Shown here piece after piece: positions 18,076 to 26,867 of a DNA stretch of 64,000 bases. Position 1 is the first letter of the stretch, and each line of letters starts with the position of its first letter. The position numbers were made by a program, and so were the translations under genes. The stretch is from Microbacterium tenebrionis (GTDB lineage: Bacteria > Actinomycetota > Actinomycetes > Actinomycetales > Microbacteriaceae), in contig NZ_CAHJXQ010000001.1 of the NCBI RefSeq assembly GCF_903645325.1, positions 558,001-622,000 of the forward strand. The letters run 5' to 3'. The notes under the pieces are model-generated. The model was not told where the DNA came from. It ran no database searches and saw nothing but the letters and a program-made list of their open reading frames with translations.

Positions 18076-18339
18076 TCAACCGCGCGGGGCGAGCACGCCC
18101 GCCATGGCATCGAGGACGCTTTCGGCATCGGGCGAGGAGGCCGTGCCGAGGACGACCTCGTCGCCCTCGGCGAGCCCGAGCTCCATCACGGACAGGACGC
18201 TGGACAGATCGACGACCGATCCATCCGGCGTGGTCAGGTACACAGGAGCCGGATGCTCCAGCGCGAGCCGCACGAGCTCAGCGACGGGCCGCGCGTGCGC
18301 CCCGTGCGCGGCGGTGATCGTCACGCGTCTGGTGGGCAT
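18076..18339 (-). CDS. Second HPr-family phosphocarrier
   Basis: An 87-residue HPr paralogue. It keeps His15 in AHGAHARPVAEL and a Ser46-equivalent in DLSSVLSVMEL, so both phosphorylation sites are conserved. It differs much from the ptsH at 15.4 kb. It ends convergently with mtlR, 24 nt apart. It may serve another PTS or act as a regulatory HPr like Crh, although Crh lacks the histidine. Function beyond HPr fold is inference. Confidence 0.82.
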   Translation of the reverse strand: MPTRRVTITAAHGAHARPVAELVRLALEHPAPVYLTTPDGSVVDLSSVLSVMELGLAEGDEVVLGTASSPDAESVLDAMAGVLAPRG

Positions 18340-18351
18340 CCGGCACCAGCG

Positions 18352-20034
18352 CTAGGAGCGCTCCTCCAGCAGCGTCCGAACACCGGCCTCGAGTGCGCTG
18401 ACGACATCCCGCGCCTCCGCGGCGGAGTCGGCCTGAGCGTCGAGGTAGACCTTGAGCTTGGGCTCGGTGCCGCTCGGGCGCACGATGACGCGCGAGCCGT
18501 CCGCGAGCCGGTAGCGGAGCACATCGCCGGAGGGCTGCCCCGGTGCGGCCTCGAGCAGGTCCTCCGTCGACGCGATCGCCGTGTCGCCGATCCTGGTCGG
18601 GGGGAGCGTGCGCAGCGCCAGCATGACCTTCCCGATGATCGACAGGTCGTCGACGCGGATCGAGACCTGACCGCTCGCGAAGTGCCCGTACGTCTCGCCG
18701 AGGTCGGCGAGGAGGTCCGCGATGGTCTTGCCGCGCTCGTTCGCCTCGGCGGCGAGGCCCAGCACGGCGACGGCCGCCGAGATGCCGTCCTTGTCGCGCA
18801 CGGTCTCGGGGTTGACGAGGTACCCCAGCGCCTCTTCGAACCCGAAGACGATGCCGGGTGCCCGCGAGATCCACTTGAAGCCGGTCAGCGTCTCGTGGAA
18901 GTCGAGGCCGTGGTGCGCGGCGATCGCCGCGAGACCGGGGGAGGACACGAGCGAGCAGGCCAGGGATGCTCCGGGCGTGCCCGCGTGGGCGCGCGCAGCG
19001 CGGGCGCCCAGCAGCAGTCCGATCTCGTTGCCGCTCAGCCGGCGCCAGCCGCCATCCGCGGACTCGTCGGGGATGGCGACCGCGAGGCGGTCGGCATCCG
19101 GGTCGTTGGCGAGGATGAAGTCCGCCCGCGTGCGGCGTGCGGCCGCGAACGCGAGATCCATGGCGCCGGGCTCCTCCGGATTGGGGAACGCGACGGTGCG
19201 GAACGTCGCATCCGGGCTCAGCTGCTCGCCGACCGTCTTCGGGCGGGGGTAGCCGGCGGCATCCAGGATGCGTGCGAATGTCTCCCATCCCACGCCGTGC
19301 ATGGCGGTGTAGACCCAGGTGAGGCCCTTCGCCGACGCGGGAGCCGGGGCGACCGCCGCGGTCGCGGCGATGTAGGCGTTCACGACGTCCTCGCCCGCGG
19401 TCTCGTACTCCGTCGAGCGGGGGAGCGCAGAGATGTCCCCGGCGTCGGCGACCTGCTGGATGTGCGCGGCGATCTCGGCATCCGCGGGGGAGACGATCTG
19501 CGATCCGGCATCCGCCCCGCCGAGGTACACCTTGTAGCCGTTGTCGTTCGGCGGGTTGTGGCTCGCCGTCACCATGACCCCGGCATCCGCGGCGAGGTGG
19601 CGCACGGCGAACGCCAGCACCGGCGTCGGAAGCAGACGGGGCAGCAGGATGGCATGGAGCCCTGCGCCGGCGAAGAGCTCGGCCGAGTCGAGCGCGAACC
19701 GGCGCGAGTTGCGCCGCCCGTCGTAGCCGACGACGACCGTGGGGGTCGCGCCGCCCGCGCGCTCGCGCAGGTACGCGGCGAAACCGGCGGCGGCCTGCGA
19801 CACGAGCACGCGGTTCATCCGGTTGCTGCCGGCGCCGAGCTCTCCGCGCAGTCCCGCGGTGCCGAACGCCAGGCGAGCGCCGAAGCGGTCGTCGAGGTCG
19901 GCTGCGGCCGCGGCGTCGCCTGCGGCCGCACGCGTGATGACGCCGGCGAGCTCGTCGCGGGTCTCGGCGTCCGGGTCCTGGCGCAACCAGGCGCGGGCCT
20001 GCGCGAGACGCGCCTCGAGCGCCTCGGCGTTCAC
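18352..20034 (-). CDS. pmmB: Phosphomannomutase / phosphoglucomutase
   Basis: Alpha-D-phosphohexomutase of the PmmB/phosphopentomutase-like branch, 560 residues. The catalytic phosphoserine loop GVMVTASHNPPNDNGYKVY is near residue 160, the metal loop DPDADRLAV follows at about 315, and the phosphate-binding RPSGTEPK is near the C-terminus. The start is GTG 20034 with GGAGG four bases upstream; GTGA overlaps the stop of the PNP gene. The pairing with PNP also occurs in mycobacteria, and suggests a role in pentose- or hexose-phosphate conversion during nucleoside salvage. Confidence 0.9.
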   Translation of the reverse strand: MNAEALEARLAQARAWLRQDPDAETRDELAGVITRAAAGDAAAAADLDDRFGARLAFGTAGLRGELGAGSNRMNRVLVSQAAAGFAAYLRERAGGATPTVVVGYDGRRNSRRFALDSAELFAGAGLHAILLPRLLPTPVLAFAVRHLAADAGVMVTASHNPPNDNGYKVYLGGADAGSQIVSPADAEIAAHIQQVADAGDISALPRSTEYETAGEDVVNAYIAATAAVAPAPASAKGLTWVYTAMHGVGWETFARILDAAGYPRPKTVGEQLSPDATFRTVAFPNPEEPGAMDLAFAAARRTRADFILANDPDADRLAVAIPDESADGGWRRLSGNEIGLLLGARAARAHAGTPGASLACSLVSSPGLAAIAAHHGLDFHETLTGFKWISRAPGIVFGFEEALGYLVNPETVRDKDGISAAVAVLGLAAEANERGKTIADLLADLGETYGHFASGQVSIRVDDLSIIGKVMLALRTLPPTRIGDTAIASTEDLLEAAPGQPSGDVLRYRLADGSRVIVRPSGTEPKLKVYLDAQADSAAEARDVVSALEAGVRTLLEERS

Positions 20035-20864
20035 AGCGCCTCCACGACGCGGGCCAGCAGCGCCGAGATCACCGGTTCGGCGGCCTTGCCCGCCTCGATG
20101 ACTTCGCCGTGGCTGAGGGGGGTCTGCTGGATGCCGGCGGCGAGGTTCGTGATGAGCGAGAAGCCCAGGATCTCCATGCCGGCCTCGCGCGCGGCGATCG
20201 CCTCGAGCGCGGTGGACATGCCGACGATGTGTCCGCCGATGGCCTTCGCCATCTGTACCTCGGCGGGCGTCTCGTAATGCGGACCGCGGAACTGCGTGTA
20301 CACGCCTTCGTCGAGCGACGGGTCGATGCTCCGGGCGATCTCGCGCAGGCGCTTCGAGTACAGGTCGGTGAGGTCGACGAACGTCGCGCCCTCGAGCGGG
20401 GAGTCGGCGGTGAGGTTGAGGTGATCGCTGATGAGCACGGGCTGACCGGGCTTCCACGTCTCGCGGATGCCGCCGGCGCCGTTGGTCAGGACCATGACCT
20501 TCGCGCCGGTCGCTGCGGCGGTGCGCACGCTGTGCACGACGCGGCGGACCCCATGGCCCTCGTAGTAGTGGGTGCGGGCGCCGATGACGAGAACGTTCTT
20601 CCCGCCGGGGGTGCGGATGCTGCGGAGAGTCCCGACGTGGCCCTCGAGAGCGGGCTTGGAGAATCCGGTGACCTCGGTGGCCGGGATCGTGGCTACGGTC
20701 TCGCCGATGAGTTCGGCAGCCTTCCCCCATCCGCTGCCGAGCGTGAGAGCGATGTCGTGCTTCTCGACGCCGGTGAGCCGGGCGATGTCCGCGGCGGCCT
20801 CGGCTGCGATCGCGGACGGGTCTGCGTCCGGAGCGTCGAGCGGGTTGTCGTGAATGTCGGTCAT
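20031..20864 (-). CDS. punA: Purine-nucleoside phosphorylase
   Basis: Phosphorolyses inosine and guanosine to base plus ribose-1-phosphate. The 277-residue protein belongs to the trimeric PNP class: GSGWGKAAELIG in the phosphate loop, THYYEGHG, NGAGGI and MSTALEAIAARE are visible. It would act on the inosine made by the adenosine deaminase at 8.5 kb. TAGAGT is 6 nt before the ATG, so the mRNA is likely leaderless. It is followed by the overlapping phosphomutase gene and is divergent from lpdA. Confidence 0.95.
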   Translation of the reverse strand: MTDIHDNPLDAPDADPSAIAAEAAADIARLTGVEKHDIALTLGSGWGKAAELIGETVATIPATEVTGFSKPALEGHVGTLRSIRTPGGKNVLVIGARTHYYEGHGVRRVVHSVRTAAATGAKVMVLTNGAGGIRETWKPGQPVLISDHLNLTADSPLEGATFVDLTDLYSKRLREIARSIDPSLDEGVYTQFRGPHYETPAEVQMAKAIGGHIVGMSTALEAIAAREAGMEILGFSLITNLAAGIQQTPLSHGEVIEAGKAAEPVISALLARVVEAL

Positions 20865-20870
20865 GGATCC

Positions 20871-20876
20871 ACTCTA
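20871..20876 (-). promoter_or_regulatory. -10 box of leaderless punA
   Basis: TAGAGT on the minus strand, 6 nt before the ATG at 20864. Confidence 0.55.
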
Positions 20877-20922
20877 AGGAAGGCGACGGCAAGTCGGTGA
20901 GGATTGCGGAAGAATGGAGGTC

Positions 20923-22362
20923 ATGTCTTCGACTCCTTTTGAGCGCACTCAGCGCGTCGCCGTACTCGGCGGCGGCCCCGGCGGATACGAGGCGGCGCTG
21001 GCCGCCGCCCAGCTCGGTGCCGAGGTGACGCTCGTCGAGAGGGTCGGTGTGGGCGGATCGGCGGTTCTCACGGATGTCGTGCCGTCCAAGAGCCTCATCG
21101 CGACGGCGGATGCCGCGGTCGCCATCTCGGAGGCCAGTGACCTGGGCGTGCAGTTCTTTGCCAAGGGTGCGCACGGAAAGCCGCTCAAGCCCGAGATCGC
21201 GATCAACCTCGCTGCGGTCAACAAGCGCCTGCTGGCGCTCGCGGGGCAGCAGTCCGAGGACATGCGCTCGACCCTGCTGGAGTCCGGCGTCCGCATCCTC
21301 TCAGGCCACGGCAGACTCGAGGGCCCGAACGCGATCATCGTCTCCACCGGTCCAGGCGGCACCGACTTCGACCGCGTCGAGGCCGACACCATCGTCGTCT
21401 CGGTCGGCGCCTCGCCGCGCGAGCTCGACTCCGCCAAGCCCGACGGGGAGCGCATCCTCACCTGGACCCAGCTGTACGACATGAAGGCGCTGCCCGAGCA
21501 CCTCATCGTGGTCGGCTCCGGTGTCACCGGCGCGGAGTTCGCCTCGGCGTACATGAACCTCGGCGCGAAGGTGACGCTCGTCTCCAGTCGCGACCAGGTG
21601 CTCCCGGGGGAGGACCCGGATGCCGCGCACGTGCTCGAGAAGGTCTTCAAGCGCGGGGGCATGACCGTGCTCTCGAAGGCCCGTGCCGACAGTGTGGTGC
21701 GCACCGAGAACGGCGTGCTGGTCACGCTCGCCGACGGACGCACGGTCGAGGGCAGTCACTGCCTGATGGCGGTCGGCTCGATCCCGAACACCGCAGGCAT
21801 CGGCCTCGAGGACGCCGGCGTCGAGCTCACCGAGTCCGGCCACGTCCGGGTCAACAAGGTCGCTCGCGCCTCGGTGCCGAACATCTACGCGGTCGGCGAC
21901 TGCACGAACTTCTTCCCGCTGGCATCCGTCGCCTCCATGCAGGGGCGCACGGCCGTGTTCCACGCGCTCGGCGACATCGTCATCCCGCTGGAGAAGGTCA
22001 AGGTCACCTCGAACATCTTCACTGCGCCCGAGATCGCCACGGTGGGCCTGGGCGAGAAGGACATCGAGAACGGTGCGGCCGAGGGCCTCGTCTACAAGCT
22101 GCCGCTCGCCGCGAACCCCCGCGCGAAGATGATGGGCATCAAGGACGGCTTCGTGAAGATCATCGCGCGCAAGGGCTCGGGCACCGTCATCGGCGGCGTG
22201 ATCGTGGCTCCGAAGGCGTCCGAGCTCATCTATCCCATCGCGGTCGCGGTGGAGCGCCGGCTCACGGTCGACCAGGTCTCGCGCGTGTTCGCCGCGTACC
22301 CGTCGCTGTCATCGAGCATCACGGATGCCTCCCGCGCGATGCACCTCGTGAACATCTCGTAG
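20923..22362 (+). CDS. lpdA: NAD(P)H quinone reductase LpdA-like flavoprotein
   Basis: FAD-dependent pyridine-nucleotide oxidoreductase of the mycobacterial LpdA (Rv3303c) type. FAD motif GGGPGGYEA is at about 14-22, NAD motif [11 protein letters not shown] near 195 and the second FAD motif YAVGDC near 322. The disulfide CxxxxC of true lipoamide dehydrogenases is replaced by [13 protein letters not shown] with no cysteine, so it cannot act as a dihydrolipoamide dehydrogenase. Quinone reduction is the known activity of this family. ATG 20923 is chosen, with GGAGG 2 nt upstream; ATG 20914 is an alternative. Neighbours PNP and pmmB match mycobacterial gene order. 479 residues. Confidence 0.9.
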   Translation: MSSTPFERTQRVAVLGGGPGGYEAALAAAQLGAEVTLVERVGVGGSAVLTDVVPSKSLIATADAAVAISEASDLGVQFFAKGAHGKPLKPEIAINLAAVNKRLLALAGQQSEDMRSTLLESGVRILSGHGRLEGPNAIIVSTGPGGTDFDRVEADTIVVSVGASPRELDSAKPDGERILTWTQLYDMKALPEHLIVVGSGVTGAEFASAYMNLGAKVTLVSSRDQVLPGEDPDAAHVLEKVFKRGGMTVLSKARADSVVRTENGVLVTLADGRTVEGSHCLMAVGSIPNTAGIGLEDAGVELTESGHVRVNKVARASVPNIYAVGDCTNFFPLASVASMQGRTAVFHALGDIVIPLEKVKVTSNIFTAPEIATVGLGEKDIENGAAEGLVYKLPLAANPRAKMMGIKDGFVKIIARKGSGTVIGGVIVAPKASELIYPIAVAVERRLTVDQVSRVFAAYPSLSSSITDASRAMHLVNIS

Positions 22363-22383
22363 CGCCCCAGCGGCCTACAGAAC

Positions 22384-22450
22384 GGGGGCCGAAACGACAG
22401 ATGTCGGACCGAATCTGCAGAACGGTCCGACATCCGTCGTTTCGGCCCCC
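22384..22450. terminator. Long bidirectional hairpin between lpdA and accA3
   Basis: Arms 22384-22411 and 22423-22450 pair over 28 bp with one mismatch around an 11-nt loop. It lies between the convergent ends of lpdA and accA3 and can terminate both. The stem is much longer than a typical intrinsic terminator and has no T-tract. Confidence 0.75.
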
Positions 22451-22471
22451 GAGCCGTTACGACAGGTCTCG

Positions 22472-24233
22472 TCAGGAGATCGTGAGCAGCTGATGCCCGG
22501 CGGCCACCGTGGTGCCGGCATCCGCGTTGATGTTGCCGATCACGCCGTCTTTGTGCGCCTGCATGGGCTGTTCCATCTTCATCGCCTCGAGCACGACCAC
22601 GAGGTCGCCCTTGACGACCTGCTGGCCCTCTTCCACGGCGATCTTCACGACGGTCGCCTGCATGGGCGACTTCACGGCGTCGCCGGATGCGCCGGCGGAC
22701 GCGGTCTTGGCGTGGCGCGGCGGGACGGGGGACGGCGGCAGGGCGGCCGGCGGTACCTGCGGCGACCGTCACACGGTCGGGAAGGCTCACCTCGAGGCGC
22801 TTGCCGGCGACCTCGACGACGACGGTGTGACGGCTCTCGGCAGCGGCCGGCGATTCGAGCTCGCCGTCCCACGCCGGGATGTCGTTGTCGAACTCCGTCT
22901 CGATCCAGCGCGTGAAGACACCGAACTCGCCGTCCTCCGCCGTGAATGCGGGGTCGCGGACGACCTTGCGGTGGAAGGGCAGGACGGTGGGCAGGCCCGC
23001 GACCTCGAACTCGTCGAGCGCGCGGCGGGCGCGCTCGAGGGCCTCTGCGCGGTCGCGGCCGGTGACGATGATCTTCGCCAGCAGCGAGTCGAACGCGCCG
23101 GAGACCGAGTCGCCTGCGGTCACGCCCGAGTCGAGGCGGATGCCGGGGCCGCCGAACGTCTTGAAGACGTGGATCGGGCCGGGCTGCGGCAGGAAGCCGC
23201 GACCCGGGTCCTCGCCGTTGATCCGGAACTCGAACGAGTGGCCGGTCGGCGTCGGGTCGTCGTAGTCGATGGTGCCGCCGGCAGCGATGCGGAACTGCTC
23301 GCGCACGAGGTCGATGCCGGTGACCTCCTCGGAGACCGGATGCTCGACCTGCAGACGCGTGTTCACCTCGAGGAACGACACGGTGCCGTCCGCGCCGATG
23401 AGGAACTCGCAGGTGCCCGCACCGACGTAGCCGACCTCCTTGAGGATCGCTTTGGATGCGGCGTACAGCTGGCGGTTCTGCTCGTCCGTCAGGAACGGCG
23501 CGGGGGCCTCCTCGACGAGCTTCTGGTGACGGCGCTGCAGCGAGCAGTCGCGCGTGGAGATCACGACGACGTTGCCTGCGGCATCCGCCAGGCACTGGGT
23601 CTCGACGTGACGCGGCTTGTCCAGGTACTTCTCGACGAAGCACTCGCCGCGGCCGAACGCCGCGACTGCCTCGCGGGTGGCGGACTCGAACAGCTCGGCG
23701 ACCTCGTCGAGTTCGCGGGCGACCTTGAGACCGCGTCCGCCGCCGCCGTAGGCGGCCTTGATCGCGATCGGCAGGCCGTATTCCTTCGCGAATGCGACGA
23801 CCTCGTCGGCGGTCTCGACGGGGCCGGGGGTGCCGGGCGCGAGAGGCGCGCCCACCTTCTCGGCGACGTGACGCGCGGTGACCTTGTCGCCGAGCGATTC
23901 GATGGCTTCGGGGGAGGGGCCGATCCAGGTGAGGCCGGCGCCGATCACCGCGCGCGCGAAGTCGGCGTTCTCGGCGAGGAAGCCGTAGCCGGGGTGAACG
24001 GCGTCGGCGCCCGAGCGGCGGGCGATCGAGAGGAGCTTCTCGATCTGCAGATAGGTCGTGGCGCTCGTGTCGCCGTCGAGGGCGTAGGCCTCGTCGGCCA
24101 GGCGCGTGTGCAGTGCGTCCCTGTCCTGATCGGCATAGACGGCGACGGAGGAGATTCCCGAATCGCGAGCAGCGCGGATGATGCGTACGGCGATCTCACC
24201 GCGGTTGGCGATGAGCACCTTCTCGATTGGCAT
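22472..24233 (-). CDS. accA3: Acyl-CoA carboxylase biotin subunit, frameshifted
   Basis: Biotin carboxylase plus biotin carrier protein of an acetyl/propionyl-CoA carboxylase. The first 500 or so residues hold the carboxylase: [19 protein letters not shown], then [12 protein letters not shown] and [17 protein letters not shown]. The carrier part with biotin site EAMKMEQP is in another frame. The offset is one extra base; removing one G from the GGGGG run at 22727-22731 joins both through an Ala/Pro linker to give 586 residues, the normal length. This gene is normally essential, so a base-calling error in the run is the likeliest cause. TAGGCT is 7 nt before the ATG. Confidence 0.88.
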
Positions 24234-24240
24234 GAGTGCC

Positions 24241-24246
24241 AGCCTA
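24241..24246 (-). promoter_or_regulatory. -10 box of leaderless accA3
   Basis: TAGGCT on the minus strand, 7 nt before ATG 24233. Confidence 0.55.
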
Positions 24247-24311
24247 GCGAGGTCGAGGGCGATATTTTTGAGCACTCTCCACAAGAAACGCGGAAGAACG
24301 TGGCGGGATGT

Positions 24312-24953
24312 CTACGACCACAGCTCCGGCCACGAGACGTCGAGCTGGTTCACCAGGCGCCGGATCGTCGACAGCGACATGCCGACGACGGTCGACGGAT
24401 CCCCCTCGACGCGGGTGATGAACGCGCCGCCGAGGCTGTCGACCGTGAAGGCTCCGGCGACGTGCAGGGGCTCTCCGGATGCGACGTACGCGGCGATCTC
24501 GGCATCCGTGATGTCCGCGGCGAACGTCACGGACGCCTCGGCGACGGCGGTCGCCTCGCGCGGCTCCTGGCCGGGCCGGATGCGGAAGACCGAGTGCCCG
24601 GAGTGCAGGACACCGGTGGCACCGCGCATCTCCCGCCAGCGCCGGGTGGCCTCGTCCGGCGTGTACGGCTTGCCGTACACCCGGCCTCCGAGGGCGAACA
24701 TCGAGTCGCCGCCGATGACGATGCCGTCGAACTCCGGCGTCTCCGCCGCGAGCCGCCGTGCGACGTCTGCCGCCTTGGCGCGCGCGAGCAGCAGCACCAG
24801 TTCGTCGGGCGGCAGGTCGGCCCCGCGGTCGGCCGCGGCCTGCGCGGTCACGGCATCCTCATCGGTCTCGGGCGCTCGCGTGAGCGGCTCGATCCCGGCC
24901 TGCCGCAGCAGCATGAGGCGAGCGGGGGACGTGGACGCGAGGCAGACCTGCAT
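24312..24953 (-). CDS. maf: Maf-like nucleotide pyrophosphatase
   Basis: Hydrolyses non-canonical nucleoside triphosphates such as dTTP, UTP or modified forms. The 213-residue protein starts with VCLASTSPARLMLLRQAGI, the Maf signature, and has GGDSMFALGGRVYGKP with the conserved Asp. ATG 24953 is preferred over an in-frame ATG at 24992 because homologues begin with MxxxLASxSPAR and TACGGT lies 7 nt upstream. It sits 78 nt upstream of accA3 and may be co-transcribed. Linkage with acyl-CoA carboxylase genes is conserved in actinobacteria. Confidence 0.92.
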   Translation of the reverse strand: MQVCLASTSPARLMLLRQAGIEPLTRAPETDEDAVTAQAAADRGADLPPDELVLLLARAKAADVARRLAAETPEFDGIVIGGDSMFALGGRVYGKPYTPDEATRRWREMRGATGVLHSGHSVFRIRPGQEPREATAVAEASVTFAADITDAEIAAYVASGEPLHVAGAFTVDSLGGAFITRVEGDPSTVVGMSLSTIRRLVNQLDVSWPELWS

Positions 24954-24960
24954 GGACTCC

Positions 24961-24970
24961 ACCGTATCCT
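24961..24970. promoter_or_regulatory. Overlapping divergent -10 boxes of maf and the methyltransferase
   Basis: TACGGT (minus strand, 24961-24966) is 7 nt before maf ATG 24953, and TATCCT (plus strand, 24965-24970) is 6 nt before ATG 24977. The two boxes share two base pairs, and the coding regions are only 23 bp apart. Confidence 0.5.
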
Positions 24971-24976
24971 CGAAGG

Positions 24977-26176
24977 ATGGCCCCCTCAGCATCCGACCTG
25001 CTCGATCTGGACATCACCGGCATCGCCCACGGCGGCACCTTCATCGCCCGTCACGAGGGGCGTGTGGTGTTCGTCGCCGACGCGATCCCAGGGGAGCAGG
25101 TGCGCGCCCGGATCACGGACGCGTCGAAGCCGTCGTTCTGGCGGGCGGAAGCCGTGGAGGTTCTGGATGCCTCGCCACATCGCCGGGCGCACGTCTGGGC
25201 TGAGGCCGACATCTCCCGGGACCCGGACGACCGCGCCGGCGGTGCCGACCTCGGCCACATCGCGCTCGACCACCAGCGCGTCCTCAAGCGGCAGGTGCTC
25301 GCCGAGGCGCTGGACAAGTTCGCCGGCGGCGGTCTCGAGGCGCCCGAGGTCTCGGCCGTCGACGACGGTGACGGCACCCGCTGGCGCACGCGCGTCTCGC
25401 TCCACGTCGATGACGACGGCATCGTCGGGCCCTACGCGGCCCGCAGCCACCGGGTGATCCCGGTGACGTCGTTCCCGCTTGCGCGTGCCGGCGTCGAGGC
25501 CGAGGCGCTCGCTCTGAAGAACCTCAAGCCCGGACGCGTCGACCTCGTCGAATCGGCCGACGGCGCGGTCCACGTGCTGCGCAGACCCGAGCGGGGCAAG
25601 CGCCATGCTGCTCCGGCGATCATCGAGCGGGTCGGCGACCGCGCCTTCCGCCTGGATGCCGACGGCTTCTGGCAGGTGCATCCCGCCGCAGCGGCCACGC
25701 TCGATGCGGCCGTCCGCCGTGCGCTCGACGGGCGCGTCGATCCCTCGGCCACGCACCTCGACCTCTACGGCGGCGTCGGCCTGCTCGCCCCGTCGCTCGC
25801 CGCGGCCGGTGCGACCGACATCGTGACGGTCGAGTCGAGCAGGCAGGCGACCGGGCACGCCGCGGACAACCTCGCCGACCTCGGTGCGACGGCCGTCACC
25901 GCGCGGGTCGACCGGTATCTCGCATCCCTCCCCGAGGGATCCGCCGCCGGCGCCGTCGTGCTCGACCCGCCGCGCGCCGGAGCGGGCAAGACCGTCGTCG
26001 AGGGCGTTCACGCGCTGCGCCCGGACGCGATCGTCTACGTCGCCTGCGACCCCGTCGCGCTCGCGCGCGACCTCGGCACGTTCCGAGGGCTGGGGTGGGA
26101 GGTGCAGTCGCTGGACGCCTTCGACCTGTTCCCGCACTCGCACCACTTCGAGGCGATCGCCCTCATGACCCGCTGA
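24977..26176 (+). CDS. TrmA/RumA-type RNA m5U methyltransferase
   Basis: SAM-dependent uracil-C5 methyltransferase of rRNA or tRNA, 399 residues. An N-terminal TRAM domain (about 8-60, GIAHGGTFIARHEGRVVFV) is followed by the methyltransferase core: LDLYGGVGLLAPSLA binds SAM, LDPPRAGAGK is motif IV, and VYVACDPVALARDL holds the catalytic cysteine. No cysteine-rich iron-sulfur cluster motif was seen between them, unlike E. coli RlmD. The exact target base is not decided. Divergent from maf; likely leaderless. Confidence 0.88.
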   Translation: MAPSASDLLDLDITGIAHGGTFIARHEGRVVFVADAIPGEQVRARITDASKPSFWRAEAVEVLDASPHRRAHVWAEADISRDPDDRAGGADLGHIALDHQRVLKRQVLAEALDKFAGGGLEAPEVSAVDDGDGTRWRTRVSLHVDDDGIVGPYAARSHRVIPVTSFPLARAGVEAEALALKNLKPGRVDLVESADGAVHVLRRPERGKRHAAPAIIERVGDRAFRLDADGFWQVHPAAAATLDAAVRRALDGRVDPSATHLDLYGGVGLLAPSLAAAGATDIVTVESSRQATGHAADNLADLGATAVTARVDRYLASLPEGSAAGAVVLDPPRAGAGKTVVEGVHALRPDAIVYVACDPVALARDLGTFRGLGWEVQSLDAFDLFPHSHHFEAIALMTR

Positions 26177-26192
26177 CGCGCGGGGCGGTCGA

Positions 26193-26198
26193 TAGGCT
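26193..26198 (+). promoter_or_regulatory. -10 box of the signalling operon
   Basis: TAGGCT, 6 nt before ATG 26205; no Shine-Dalgarno sequence. Confidence 0.55.
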
Positions 26199-26204
26199 GA
26201 CTGC

Positions 26205-26867
26205 ATGAGCAGGGTCGCGCTGATCGACGATCACGAGTCCGTCCGTCTGGGACTGGAGCTCGCGTGCGAGCGCGCCGACGAGGGCACTGTGGTCTTCTCG
26301 GGCAGCACCGTCGGGTCGTATCTGGACTGGCGGACGGGGACCGGCGCGACGCCGGCGGACGTCGTCGTGCTCGACCTGACCCTCGGCGACGGCACGACGG
26401 TCACCGAGAACGTGACCGCGCTCGTCGCGGACGGTGCGAGCGTCGTCATCCACAGCGTCGCCGACCGGCCGGCAGCCGTGCGCGAGGCGCTCGCCGCCGG
26501 TGCGGCCGGTGTCGTGAGCAAGTCCTCGTCGCTCGACGACGTTCTCCACGCGATCCGCACGGTCGCGTCGGGCGAGGCGCTGAACAACGTCGAATGGGCC
26601 AGCGCCGTGGAGGGCGACCGGGAGTTCGCCGACGCGCAGCTCTCCGTGCGCGAGCGCGACGTGCTGCGCCTCTACGCGACGGGCCTGCCGCTCAAGGCCG
26701 TCGCCGAGCGCCTGGGTGTCGCCTATTCGACCGCCAAGGAGAACATCACCCGGGTGCGTGTGAAGTACGTCGAGGTCGGGCGCCCTGCGCCGACCAAGGT
26801 CGATCTGCTTCGACGCGCCATGGAAGACGGCATCGTCGCCTCCGACGGAGCCGTGAGTGCAGGCTGA
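26205..26867 (+). CDS. NarL/LuxR-family response regulator
   Basis: DNA-binding response regulator, 220 residues. The receiver domain (1-115) has the acidic pair Asp8-Asp9, phospho-acceptor Asp57 in VVVLDLTLGDG and Lys106. The C-terminal LuxR-type helix-turn-helix (about 145-205) contains LSVRERDVLRLYATGLPLKA. It overlaps the following histidine kinase gene by 11 nt, so the pair is a two-component system. The usual gene order is reversed here, with regulator first. The signal and targets are unknown. Confidence 0.9.
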   Translation: MSRVALIDDHESVRLGLELACERADEGTVVFSGSTVGSYLDWRTGTGATPADVVVLDLTLGDGTTVTENVTALVADGASVVIHSVADRPAAVREALAAGAAGVVSKSSSLDDVLHAIRTVASGEALNNVEWASAVEGDREFADAQLSVRERDVLRLYATGLPLKAVAERLGVAYSTAKENITRVRVKYVEVGRPAPTKVDLLRRAMEDGIVASDGAVSAG

